Origin: Prevotella melaninogenica ATCC 25845
GTDB lineage: Bacteria > Bacteroidota > Bacteroidia > Bacteroidales > Bacteroidaceae
NCBI RefSeq assembly: GCF_000144405.1
Contig: NC_014371.1
Coordinates: forward strand, 1,148,501-1,212,500
DNA: 64,000 nucleotides
Direction: 5' to 3'
The stretch's first letter is position 1, and every line of letters starts with the position of its first letter. Below are positions 1-7,420 of this stretch, piece after piece. Under the pieces are notes generated by a model. That model was not told the DNA's origin and ran no database searches. It saw only the letters and a list, made by a program, of their open reading frames with translations. A program made the translations under genes and the position numbers.

Positions 1-615
1 AGGGTAGCGGATATAGTCGAGGTTGATACCGTCCACATCATACTTTCTTACAATCTCTCCACAGACAGAGGCAAGGTAAGGGGCAACACTCGGATCGGCA
101 GGGTCGAGATAAGAACCCGTTGAGAAGTTTCTAATTCGAAAGCCCTTCTTCATCAGCGTTCTACAGCCCAATGAGTTTTTTGCACCCACCGGAATCGTCG
201 CTATCCATGCGTGAATTTCCATGCCACGTTTGTGACATTCCTCTACGGCAAAGCTGAGTGGGTCGTAGCCATAGCCCGGTGCCCTACCCTCAACGCCAGT
301 GATACACTGGTCCCATGGCTCAATATCCGACGGATAAATCGTAGCTGCACGCACACGTGCCTGCAAGAGTACAGTATTGATATTCGCCTTCTGGTATTTA
401 TCGAGAATGTCAATAAGTTCCTGCTTTTGCAGTTTGATGCTCTCTTCCGACCGTGCGTAATTCTTCGGCCAATCAAGACTGGCAAGTGTCGTAAGCCACA
501 CGGCACGCGTCTCCCGCTTCGGCATTCGCTTCGTAAGATAGTCGGAGAGATTCGTCTGTGCTTGTGTTGTCATCGTTATTACGCAAAGGAGCGTAAATAA
601 AAAAAGCTTCTTCAT
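1..615 (-). CDS. GHL10-family (DUF187) glycoside hydrolase-like protein, N-terminal part; cut by window edge
   Basis: Reading from the ATG at 615 down to base 1 gives 205 uninterrupted codons. The protein starts with a signal peptide (MKKLFLFTLLCVITMTTQAQ) and then matches the family-10-type glycosidase-like domain: RETRAVWLTTLASLDWPKN, then a barrel strand ending QARVRAATIYPSDIEPWD, then GMEIHAWI, and YDVDGINLDYIRYP at the cut edge. The protein at 16920-18440 has the same motifs in the same order (EFRGAWIQ, QVRAECDALYPSKYEPWS, GMELHAWINPYRAK, YDIDGLHIDDYFYPYP), so the two are paralogues. The likely role is a secreted or periplasmic enzyme acting on a polysaccharide, perhaps peptidoglycan or exopolysaccharide; the substrate cannot be read from the sequence. 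The C-terminal part lies outside the window. Confidence 0.85.
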   Translation of the reverse strand, partial: MKKLFLFTLLCVITMTTQAQTNLSDYLTKRMPKRETRAVWLTTLASLDWPKNYARSEESIKLQKQELIDILDKYQKANINTVLLQARVRAATIYPSDIEPWDQCITGVEGRAPGYGYDPLSFAVEECHKRGMEIHAWIATIPVGAKNSLGCRTLMKKGFRIRNFSTGSYLDPADPSVAPYLASVCGEIVRKYDVDGINLDYIRYP

Positions 616-769
616 ATATGAAATGATAATATACGTGAATTTGAGCGACTAATTAACCTGAGTTCAATGGGGTATAAGTATCTGTAAATTCAGTGATTAA
701 TGAAATTCTACCCCCTTATCCTGTGCGCTCTAAAGAACTACAAACAGAAACCACAATAGCCACCGAGGG

Positions 770-777
770 CAAAATTA
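770..777 (-). promoter_or_regulatory. Possible -7 box for the GHL10 gene
   Basis: On the minus strand this reads TAATTTTG, a match to the Bacteroidota -7 consensus TAnnTTTG. It would give a leader of about 150 nt before the start at 615. No clear TTTG -33 element is seen at the right spacing, so confidence is low. Confidence 0.35.
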
Positions 778-965
778 CTAAATTATTTCGTATGGCAGAT
801 GACTTCTATTCGTTTTTTAATATATTGTGACGAAATACACGTTAAATCCACGCTAAAAAGCGGTTTATGCGGAAGGAGGAGTGATAAAGTCTGTTTGCTT
901 CAGTCATTTAGAACGATAAGGCTACTACCTAAGTTTAGGACATCTGACGAAATGTCACACAGAGA

Positions 966-1441
966 AACGGAGTGTACGGAGGTTTTATTTAAACATACAC
1001 AACCTACAGAGGCACCGATGGTGCAGAGAGCAAAGGAATATAAAAGCAATATTTAATCCCTTATCAGTTGAGAATTGTAAACTATTTTCATGCAGTTCAA
1101 AACCGACACATGCTCTTTTGGCTTCTTAAAGACGCCTAATTGGCTTGCAAAAGATGCCCTTTAAGAGTCTTACTAACGCCCTTTGGGAGCCTTAATAAGC
1201 ACCTTTTGAAATCCCTTTTTGCAAATACTTGATAACAAGCAACTTACAGTGACACTAAAACAGTTCACTTTTAAGCTATTCTCCTACCTTTTCTTCGAAT
1301 ATTTTGTCAATATATTTCTTCGCCTTACTACGCTAAAATTCACTCGGAGGAACGGAGGTTATGGAGGTTTTATTTAAGGGTATGTTGCTGACAGAGGCAC
1401 CAATGGTGTAGGGAGTGAAGGAGTATAACAGCAATGTTTAT
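966..1441. repeat. Two direct copies of a CGGAGG-type repeat (966-1055 and 1344-1441)
   Basis: Each copy has acggag-type words, then ggaggttttatttaa, then acagaggcaccgatggtg (accaatggtg in copy 2), then a gag-rich stretch and ataa-agcaat at the end. The two copies are about 380 bp apart in the same orientation and flank the GGGC repeat at 1078-1247. The same CGGAGG/CCTCCG vocabulary returns at 60.3-60.7 kb. Nothing here looks coding. The rest of the 616-1557 gap holds a short TTAGGCTAATTAGACTAATT run at 1488-1527. Confidence 0.7.
1078..1247 (-). repeat. Modular GGGC dispersed repeat, copy A
   Basis: On the minus strand the order is CAAAAGGTGCTTATTAAGG, CAAAGGGCGTTAGTAAG, AAAGGGCATCTTTTGCAAG, AATTAGGCGTCTTTAAG, then CCAAAAGAGCATGTGTCGG and ACTGCATGAAAATAGTTTAC. 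This gives five modules of about 22 bp. Module 1 (CAAAAGGTGC) can pair with module 3 (GCATCTTTTG) with one G-U. It lies downstream of the NUDIX gene in the same orientation. Confidence 0.85.
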
Positions 1442-1557
1442 TGGGGAAAACAAATGACAAAGATATTAGAAGAAAATCATTTGCTATCTAAAATTAGGCT
1501 AATTAGACTAATTAGGACTAATTAAACTTATTGTTCTCATTGACCACCCAACACCCA

Positions 1558-1989
1558 TCAGCCATCACCTAACACCCTTTCTGCCTCTTGGAGGATTTCC
1601 TTATGGTCAAACGCTAAGTCGGGAAGTTCGGTCAAGGAGAACCACTTTGCTTGTGCAGCATCATCCAAACCGCTGACTTCTGCAGGTTTGTCAAGAATCG
1701 TGTAATAAGCCACGGTGATGATACGCTCACGTGGATCACGGTCGACAGCATCAAAGATACCAACACGATGCAGCTCGCCAACCACTAAACCAGTCTCTTC
1801 TTTCAACTCACGACGAGCAGCATCAATCGTTGTCTCGTCAATATCCATGAAGCCACCGGGGAATGCCCATTTCCCCTTACAAGGTTCGTTTTTCCGCTGT
1901 ATCAACAGCAGTTTCATCCCCTCATCAGTTCGGGTAAAAACAAGACAGTCAGCCGTTACGGCTGGGTGTGGGTAATTGTATGTGTACAT
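1558..1989 (-). CDS. NUDIX hydrolase
   Basis: A 143-residue protein, typical of a single-domain NUDIX pyrophosphohydrolase. The complete NUDIX box Gx5Ex7REUxEExGU is visible at residues 46-68, from GFMDIDE through RRELKEETGL, with the catalytic glutamates in RELKEE. Before the box, VFTR and KLLLIQRKNEPCKGKWAFPG is the usual beta-strand and loop. The specific nucleotide or dinucleotide substrate cannot be deduced. The start lies 16 nt after the stop of the DUF3791 gene (2006-2218), so the two are probably co-transcribed from the promoter at 2259-2266. Confidence 0.93.
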   Translation of the reverse strand: MYTYNYPHPAVTADCLVFTRTDEGMKLLLIQRKNEPCKGKWAFPGGFMDIDETTIDAARRELKEETGLVVGELHRVGIFDAVDRDPRERIITVAYYTILDKPAEVSGLDDAAQAKWFSLTELPDLAFDHKEILQEAERVLGDG

Positions 1990-2005
1990 TAGGTGTATTC
2001 TTGAT

Positions 2006-2218
2006 TTATAAAACTCCTTTCTCTTTCATGTATTCCGTCAAATCTTCCATCAGATAACGAGAGCCGAATGTATGCAAGACATCGTAAGAAGGCACAATAT
2101 ATTCATCCAGTATACCAGAGGTTTTCAACCTACGATACACTTCTTGCTGTGGTAGTTTCAGCATTACTGACAACTTGCCAATGCAATAAGTAACAAACTC
2201 TAATGTCTTTTGATCCAT
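2006..2218 (-). CDS. DUF3791 domain-containing small protein
   Basis: Starting at the ATG at 2218 gives 70 residues, MDQKTLEFVTYCIGKLSVML to MEDLTEYMKEKGVL. The arrangement FVTYCIGKL, then EVYRRLKTSGILDEYI, PSYDVLHTFG and YLMEDL fits the DUF3791 family, whose members are about 70 residues, often lie next to toxin-like partners (DUF3990 and similar), and have no firmly established function. The open frame runs upstream to 2398, but that extension has no family similarity and would cross the promoter, so the shorter start is preferred. It is co-directional with and 16 nt ahead of the NUDIX gene. No DUF3990-like partner is seen nearby. Confidence 0.75.
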   Translation of the reverse strand: MDQKTLEFVTYCIGKLSVMLKLPQQEVYRRLKTSGILDEYIVPSYDVLHTFGSRYLMEDLTEYMKEKGVL

Positions 2219-2258
2219 ATCATTACTCAACTTAAAAACAATAAGCTTATAAGTAGGG

Positions 2259-2266
2259 CAAATATA
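2259..2266 (-). promoter_or_regulatory. -7 promoter box for DUF3791-NUDIX
   Basis: The minus strand reads TATATTTG, matching TAnnTTTG, about 40 nt upstream of the ATG at 2218. The -33 region is weak. It is divergent from the GSCFA promoter. Confidence 0.5.
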
Positions 2267-2357
2267 CAAATAATATATGAGATTGAACATTATCTTACAG
2301 AATAATTCTCTGATATGAATATTTAAGCAATAAAAAGTATGAAAAATATTCTTTCCG

Positions 2358-2391
2358 TTTGAGTATTCTATCCATTTTTTTCTTACCTTTG
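2358..2391 (+). promoter_or_regulatory. Promoter of the GSCFA-fur operon (TTTG-N22-TACCTTTG)
   Basis: TTTG at 2358-2361 and TACCTTTG at 2384-2391 form a near-consensus Bacteroidota housekeeping promoter. The ATG at 2398 is only 6 bases after the -7 box, so the transcript would have almost no leader. Confidence 0.75.
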
Positions 2392-2397
2392 CGCTCA

Positions 2398-3210
2398 ATG
2401 GAATTTAGAACAATTGTCAACATCCCCCGTCCAACATTTGAGTTGGAACCTTGTGAGCGGATTCTTTTTGTAGGGTCGTGCTTTGCCGACAATATTGGTA
2501 AGCGATTCGAAGAAGAGAAGTTTCGTGCCATGGTAAACCCCTTCGGTGTGATGTATAACCCTGTTTCAGTACTACATACGGTGAAGAAGGTGGCAAACCA
2601 TACGTTTGACACAGCCGTATTCACATTGGGAACAAACCATGTCTATGTGGAGCGAGCTACAGGCGAGATTGTTGACAACTGCCAGAAACGTCCACAACGA
2701 GAGTTTGAAGAGCGCGAACTTACGGTTGAGGAGTGTGCCGACGCACTGCGCGAGGCTATCACCCTACTACGCCAAGCGAATCCAAAGGTCAATGTCATCA
2801 TCACGGTCAGCCCTATCCGTTATGCCAAATATGGCTATCACGGAAGTCAATTGTCAAAGGCTGTGCTGCTGTTGGCTACCGACAAGGTGATTAAGGAAGA
2901 AGGAGAAAGGATCTATTACTTCCCAGCCTATGAGATTGTCAACGACGAACTGCGCGACTATCGTTTCTACAAAGCAGATATGCTGCACCCCAACGAGCAG
3001 GCTGTAGAATACATCTGGGAACAGCTTGTGGCAACCTGTTTCTCTGCAGAAGCCAAACAGTTTCTGGAGGAATGGCGACCTATCAAAGAGGCATTGGCGC
3101 ACCGCCCATTTCATCCAGAGGCTGCGGCTTATCAGGATTTCATAAAGAAAACAAAGGAAAAAGCCAAGATGTTGGAACTAAAATATCCCAATATAGAATT
3201 GAATTTATAA
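2398..3210 (+). CDS. GSCFA domain-containing protein
   Basis: A 270-residue protein from the ATG at 2398. The family's name-giving motif is visible near the N-terminus as FVGSCFADNIG, followed by NPFGVMYNPVSV, and later TVSPIRY and YFPAYEIVNDELRDYRFYKADMLHPN. GSCFA proteins resemble SGNH/GDSL esterases: GSCF carries the nucleophile-like Ser and DMLHPN carries a Asp-x-x-His element. The substrate is unknown and no signal peptide is seen, so it is probably cytoplasmic. A longer frame from 2359 overlaps the promoter and is rejected. The Fur-family gene begins 2 nt after the stop, so the genes form an operon. Confidence 0.88.
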   Translation: MEFRTIVNIPRPTFELEPCERILFVGSCFADNIGKRFEEEKFRAMVNPFGVMYNPVSVLHTVKKVANHTFDTAVFTLGTNHVYVERATGEIVDNCQKRPQREFEERELTVEECADALREAITLLRQANPKVNVIITVSPIRYAKYGYHGSQLSKAVLLLATDKVIKEEGERIYYFPAYEIVNDELRDYRFYKADMLHPNEQAVEYIWEQLVATCFSAEAKQFLEEWRPIKEALAHRPFHPEAAAYQDFIKKTKEKAKMLELKYPNIELNL

Positions 3211-3212
3211 CT

Positions 3213-3653
3213 ATGGAAGAAATGAATGACAAGCAGATCGAAGCACTGCTGAAAGCACATGGTATTAGACTGACCGCAAATCGCATTCTCATAGCACGAA
3301 CACTGTCAGGATTGGACAACCCAGCCTCTATAAAAGAGTTGGAAGCAAAGATTCAAACGATTGACAAGTCAAATATTTTCCGTACACTATCATTGTTCAA
3401 ACAGCAACATTTAGTACATCAGATGGAAGACGGAAATGATATAGTGCGCTACGAATTATGTCTCAGCGATGACGATGAAGAAGATGAAGACATGCACGTA
3501 CACTTCTATTGTGAGCGTTGCCATCGCACCTATTGCCTCAATGACATACACATTCCACAGGTCGAGTTGCCTGCAGGATACGAACAATCATCCATCAATT
3601 ATATGATAAAAGGAGTGTGTCCTAAGTGCGCTCACCGATATTATATTAAATGA
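3213..3653 (+). CDS. Fur-family transcriptional regulator
   Basis: 146 residues from the ATG at 3213. The N-terminal winged helix fits Fur/Per/Zur proteins (LLKAHGIRLTANRILIARTL, then DKSNIFRTLSLFKQQHLVH as the recognition helix region). The C-terminal metal-binding half has an HVHFYCERCHRTYC stretch with Cys100 and Cys103 and a second pair, CPKC (Cys136, Cys139), which together would form the structural zinc site. An acidic run (DDDEEDED) precedes HVHF. The metal or peroxide it senses cannot be told from the sequence. It is translationally close to GSCFA (2-nt gap). Confidence 0.9.
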   Translation: MEEMNDKQIEALLKAHGIRLTANRILIARTLSGLDNPASIKELEAKIQTIDKSNIFRTLSLFKQQHLVHQMEDGNDIVRYELCLSDDDEEDEDMHVHFYCERCHRTYCLNDIHIPQVELPAGYEQSSINYMIKGVCPKCAHRYYIK

Positions 3654-3701
3654 TAAGACGAAAAAACAGCAAGGATAATACGCTGTATTAAGACTTTTCA
3701 C

Positions 3702-3709
3702 TATCTTTG
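3702..3709 (+). promoter_or_regulatory. -7 promoter box for murF-alr
   Basis: TATCTTTG matches TAnnTTTG, 27 nt upstream of the ATG at 3737. The -33 element is weak. Confidence 0.6.
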
Positions 3710-3736
3710 CATAAGAATAAAACAATTTAGATAGTA

Positions 3737-6217
3737 ATGAATTATACTATTGAGAAAGTAACGACGCTCATTGGCGCACGCCGTTATGGTGATAAGGATG
3801 CAAATATAAGCTTTGTACTTACCGACAGCCGCTCTCTGTGTTTCCCTGAAGAAACATTGTTTTTTGCGCTCAAAACTGAGCGTAACGACGGACAGAATTA
3901 CATCCCAGAACTCTATGCAAGGGGTGTGAGAAACTTTGTCGTGGAGGTAGTGCCTGAGGATTGGGCAACTCGTTATCCTGATTCTAACTTCTTGAAGGTG
4001 GTTGGTTCGCTGGAAGCTTTGCAGCGACTGGCTGAACGTCATCGCGATGAATACTTGATTCCGATAGTCGGCATCACGGGTTCAAATGGTAAGACGATGG
4101 TCAAGGAGTGGCTTTATCAGTTGCTTTCTCCGCAGATGGTGGTCACACGTTCACCTCGTAGCTATAATTCACAGATAGGTGTTCCACTGTCAGTACTGCT
4201 CTTAAACGAGAATACACAGGTCGGAGTGTTTGAAGCGGGTATCAGTCAACCAGGCGAGATGATGGCTTTGCGCGACATTATCCAACCTACTATCGGCGTC
4301 TTCACCACATTAGGTACTGCCCATCAAGAGAACTTCCCTTCCTTAGAAGCTAAGTGCCACGAGAAGATAAAGCTCTTCCACGACACCGAGGCAATCGTCT
4401 ATTCTGCCGACAATGAGGTGATGGCACAGTGTTTAAGCCAGTATGATTATAAGGGTCAGAAGCTCGATTGGTCTGTAAAGAATACGGAGGCTGCCTTCTA
4501 TATCAAAGCTATCGAGAAGAAAGACATTGAGACAACCGTTTCATACGTATGGAAAGGACAGACGGAAGGACAATATAAACTACCTTTCATTGACGATGCC
4601 AGCGTTGAGAATTCTATCACCTGCGCAGTCGTTTCACTCCATTTAGGACTCACCCCTGCTACTATCAGCGAGCGAATGGCACAGTTAGAGCCAGTCGCTA
4701 TGCGCTTGGAGGTGAAGGAGGGACAGCATGGCTGTACGCTTATCAACGATTCTTATAACTCTGATTTCAACTCACTCGATATTGCACTCGACTTCATGAA
4801 TCGTCGTCCTGACCATAAGGGACGTCGTCGCACATTGATTCTGAGCGATATCCTGCAGAGTGGTGACACAGATAAAGACCTATATAATAAGGTGGCTTTC
4901 CTCTGCGAGAAGCGTGGTGTTGAGAAGTTTATCGGTATTGGTGAAGGACTCTTGGCACAGCGTTCTGCCTTTAAGCATTTGGGCGAAAAACATTTCTTTG
5001 CTACCGTCAACTCCTTTATCCACAGCGATGTCTTCGCTAATTTGCACGATGAAGTAATCTTATTGAAGGGCGCACGACAGTTTGGATTCGACCGACTGAC
5101 AGAACTCTTGGTGAAGAAGGTGCATGAAACGGTGTTGGAGGTAAACCTCAATGCTGTTGTTGACAACCTCAATTGGTATCGCTCTTTCCTCAAACCTACG
5201 ACGAAATTGGTTTGTATGATTAAGGCTGATGCCTATGGAGCTGGTGCCGTAGAGATAGCAAAGACTTTACAGGATCATCGTGTTGACTACCTCGCTGTGG
5301 CTGTTGCCGACGAGGGTGTGACGCTCCGTAAGAACGGTATCACAAGCAATATCATGATTATGAACCCAGAGATGACTTCCTTCAAGACGCTCTTCGACTA
5401 CGACCTTGAGCCAGAGGTGTATAGCTTCCGACTCATGGATGCACTCGTGAAGGCTGCACAGAAGGAGGGTATCACGGGCTTCCCTGTTCATATTAAGCTC
5501 GATACGGGCATGCATCGATTAGGCTTTGACCCACAGAAGGATATGGACGAACTGATTAAGCGACTGAAACAACAGAACGCTATCATCCCTCGTTCGGTCT
5601 TCTCTCACTTCGTTGGCTCTGATGCTGACAACTTCGACGAGTTCTCTGCTCATCAGTTTGCACTCTTCGATGAGGGTAGCAAGAAGCTTCAAGCTGCTTT
5701 CAGCCATAAGATTATCCGCCACATGGACAACTCTTCGGGCATCGAACACTTCCCTGAACGTCAGATGGATATGTGCAGATTGGGCTTAGGCTTGTATGGT
5801 ATCAACCCACGAACAAACAAGACAATCAATAATATCTCTACGTTGAAGACTACCATCCTGCAGCTGCGTAACGTACCAGCTGGTGACACGGTAGGCTATT
5901 CTCGCAAGGGAACCATTGACCGTGACAGTGTGATTGCAGCAATTCCAATCGGCTATGCTGACGGCTTAAACCGCCATTTGGGCAACCGCCACTGCTACTG
6001 TTTGGTGAATGGTCAGAAGGCAGAGTACGTCGGCAACATCTGTATGGACGTAGCGATGATTGACGTTACTGGCATCGATTGTAAGGAAGGTGACAGTGTT
6101 GAAATCTTCGGCGACCACCTCCCTGTCACTGTTCTCAGCGATACGCTTGACACGATTCCATATGAGGTGCTGACGACTATCAGCAATCGCGTGAAGAGAG
6201 TTTACTTCCAGGATTAA
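3737..6217 (+). CDS. murF-alr: Bifunctional UDP-MurNAc-tripeptide:D-Ala-D-Ala ligase / alanine racemase
   Basis: An 826-residue fusion typical of Bacteroidota. Residues about 1-460 are a Mur ligase: the ATP-binding loop GITGSNGKT is at 112-120, then SYNSQIGVPLSVLLL, FEAGISQPGEM and NDSYNSDFNS. Residues about 465-826 are a fold-type III PLP alanine racemase: the PLP lysine in MIKADAYGAG is Lys496, the substrate-side tyrosine in VGYSRKG is Tyr721, and HMDNSSGIEHFP, MCRLGLGLYG, PIGYADGLNR and GNICMDVAMIDV are all present. Fusing the two puts production of D-alanine and use of the D-Ala-D-Ala dipeptide in peptidoglycan synthesis on one polypeptide; the dipeptide itself needs a separate Ddl. All expected active-site motifs are intact. 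Confidence 0.97.
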   Translation: MNYTIEKVTTLIGARRYGDKDANISFVLTDSRSLCFPEETLFFALKTERNDGQNYIPELYARGVRNFVVEVVPEDWATRYPDSNFLKVVGSLEALQRLAERHRDEYLIPIVGITGSNGKTMVKEWLYQLLSPQMVVTRSPRSYNSQIGVPLSVLLLNENTQVGVFEAGISQPGEMMALRDIIQPTIGVFTTLGTAHQENFPSLEAKCHEKIKLFHDTEAIVYSADNEVMAQCLSQYDYKGQKLDWSVKNTEAAFYIKAIEKKDIETTVSYVWKGQTEGQYKLPFIDDASVENSITCAVVSLHLGLTPATISERMAQLEPVAMRLEVKEGQHGCTLINDSYNSDFNSLDIALDFMNRRPDHKGRRRTLILSDILQSGDTDKDLYNKVAFLCEKRGVEKFIGIGEGLLAQRSAFKHLGEKHFFATVNSFIHSDVFANLHDEVILLKGARQFGFDRLTELLVKKVHETVLEVNLNAVVDNLNWYRSFLKPTTKLVCMIKADAYGAGAVEIAKTLQDHRVDYLAVAVADEGVTLRKNGITSNIMIMNPEMTSFKTLFDYDLEPEVYSFRLMDALVKAAQKEGITGFPVHIKLDTGMHRLGFDPQKDMDELIKRLKQQNAIIPRSVFSHFVGSDADNFDEFSAHQFALFDEGSKKLQAAFSHKIIRHMDNSSGIEHFPERQMDMCRLGLGLYGINPRTNKTINNISTLKTTILQLRNVPAGDTVGYSRKGTIDRDSVIAAIPIGYADGLNRHLGNRHCYCLVNGQKAEYVGNICMDVAMIDVTGIDCKEGDSVEIFGDHLPVTVLSDTLDTIPYEVLTTISNRVKRVYFQD

Positions 6218-6249
6218 GATAGAATTAGCTCGCTAAGCCCTCTTTTCTG

Positions 6250-6300
6250 GTTCTTCCGTTAAATGTGTGTATACTTTTCGTACTGATTTAACGGAAGAAC
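6250..6300. repeat. Perfect 15-bp inverted repeat with 21-nt loop after murF-alr
   Basis: GTTCTTCCGTTAAAT at 6250-6264 is exactly complementary to ATTTAACGGAAGAAC at 6286-6300. It starts 33 nt after the murF-alr stop. There is no U-run on either side, so it is not a classical intrinsic terminator; it may still end or stabilise the transcript. Confidence 0.7.
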
Positions 6301-6530
6301 TAAGGTTACTCATTAAACAAAAACATAGCTAAAACGGTTAACTATCTATCCTATTATTAGCCTCTGACACAGAATACCTTTTCACTTTAAGACCTCGAAA
6401 ATCCATAGACAAGGATTTGAAAAATCATTACATAATTCCGTATAAGTCATCTATAAATGACTGTAAAAACACATATAAGGAGCAGACTTGTAACCATAAG
6501 GAAGTCAATCAGTTATAAAGTAGTAAAATG

Positions 6531-6765
6531 AAAGGTGCTTCATTGGACTTCAAAAGGGCGTTAGTTAGCGTCTTAAAGGGCATCTATTACAAGTCAATTG
6601 GGCGTCTTTTTGAAGCCAAAAGAGCGTATGTTGGTTTTGAACTGCACGAAAATAGTTTACAAAAAAAAATAATAGTACGAGAATAAGTTGTTTGTAGAAA
6701 ACGGATATCCATCTCACCTAATTACGTTCCCCTAATAGTTTATTCCCTCTTGTAAAACCATCTCA
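6531..6765 (+). repeat. Modular GGGC dispersed repeat, copy B (extended form)
   Basis: It begins AAAGGTGCTTCATTGG, continues CAAAAGGGCGTTAGTTAG and AAAGGGCATCTATTACAAG, and ends with AACTGCACGAAAATAGTTTAC. A further 100 bp (AATAAGTTGTTTGTAGAAA, TATCCATC, CACCTAATTA, TAGTTTAT) is shared with copy C at 10541-10770. About 50 bp in the middle are identical between B and C. The remaining parts of the 6301-7205 gap hold the FNR-type site and promoter listed separately. Confidence 0.85.
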
Positions 6766-6940
6766 TTGGGGATAATCATACCATGTATGTGGATTAATCT
6801 TATTCTATTAACAATCTACGCATTTGACGGAAGCCCCTCTATTAGTGCTTAGTAGGCTAATTAGGTTTATACCGCTCGCCAAGTGAAAACTCATGATTGA
6901 GTTGGGAATAATACTTTTCTTCAACTAATTAACTATTATT

Positions 6941-6956
6941 CTTGATTTAAATCAAG
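6941..6956. promoter_or_regulatory. Perfect FNR/CRP-type palindrome upstream of fimbrillin module 1
   Basis: CTTGATTTAAATCAAG is a perfect 16-bp palindrome and contains TTGAT-N4-ATCAA, the classical FNR half-site arrangement. Its centre is about 90 bp upstream of the start predicted from the -7 box at 7026-7033. Known family: Crp/Fnr regulators. Which protein binds here is inference. Confidence 0.65.
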
Positions 6957-7025
6957 TCCTGTCATCTTATTTAAAAAATAGAAAAAAAAGTAAACCAAGA
7001 ATGGTGTTATTTGTATTATTATTTA

Positions 7026-7033
7026 TAATTTTG
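7026..7033 (+). promoter_or_regulatory. -7 promoter box of fimbrillin module 1
   Basis: TAATTTTG followed by C, the same sequence as the box at 49939-49946 before module 2. It implies a leader of about 165 nt before the small gene. Confidence 0.55.
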
Positions 7034-7205
7034 CAATAATTATTGAATTGAATGATGAGACAATGATTAAATCGTATAGGGTAATAAGGTGCTAATTCAT
7101 GGGTTTGTAGTATGTGGACAGGTCCTTAGGTACACAATTCCTCTTATTATTTATACTTAATTTATAGTTCAATGTTATATAGGTGTGAAACTTATTTATG
7201 AAAAA

Positions 7206-7391
7206 ATGAAAACAATAGAAACAAAAAAACTAAATTATCTTAGGCCGACTATTTCGGTATGTAACATTTTGGAGGAAAGCTTTATCTTAGCTGCAAGCCC
7301 TGTTGTCCAACCTGGTGGCGGTGGCGGTGGCGAAAATAAAGTAATAGACTTGCAGCCTGGAGGTGACGAAGAAGTCGTTTCAGAAGATTAA
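7206..7391 (+). CDS. Small protein preceding a fimbrillin-like lipoprotein (module 1)
   Basis: 61 residues from the ATG at 7206; an in-frame GTG at 7185 would add seven residues, but the ATG aligns better with the two similar genes. The middle has RPTISVCNILEESFILAAS, then a glycine run (PGGGGGG) and an acidic tail (GGDEEVVSED). There is no signal peptide or obvious membrane helix. Two other small genes (50047 and 52900) share the pattern: a proline, a hydrophobic stretch, E-[SG]-x-[IL]-[LI]-[AC]-x-[SGT], then a Gly/Ser/Thr- and acid-rich tail. Each lies immediately before a fimbrillin-like lipoprotein. The function is unknown. I recognise the type from Prevotella genomes but no characterised homologue. 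Confidence 0.7.
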   Translation: MKTIETKKLNYLRPTISVCNILEESFILAASPVVQPGGGGGGENKVIDLQPGGDEEVVSED

Positions 7392-7420
7392 AAGAGTAAA
7401 AACAAAGAATAAAGATAATA

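Noticed and set aside
799..1056. 85-codon frame on the plus strand
   Set aside because: It runs through the CGGAGG repeat; no recognisable protein features or promoter.
2359..2397. Longer N-terminus of the GSCFA protein
   Set aside because: It would cover the promoter boxes and has no family similarity.
6250..6300. Intrinsic terminator of murF-alr
   Set aside because: The stem is perfect but no U-run follows on either strand, so it is listed only as an inverted repeat.
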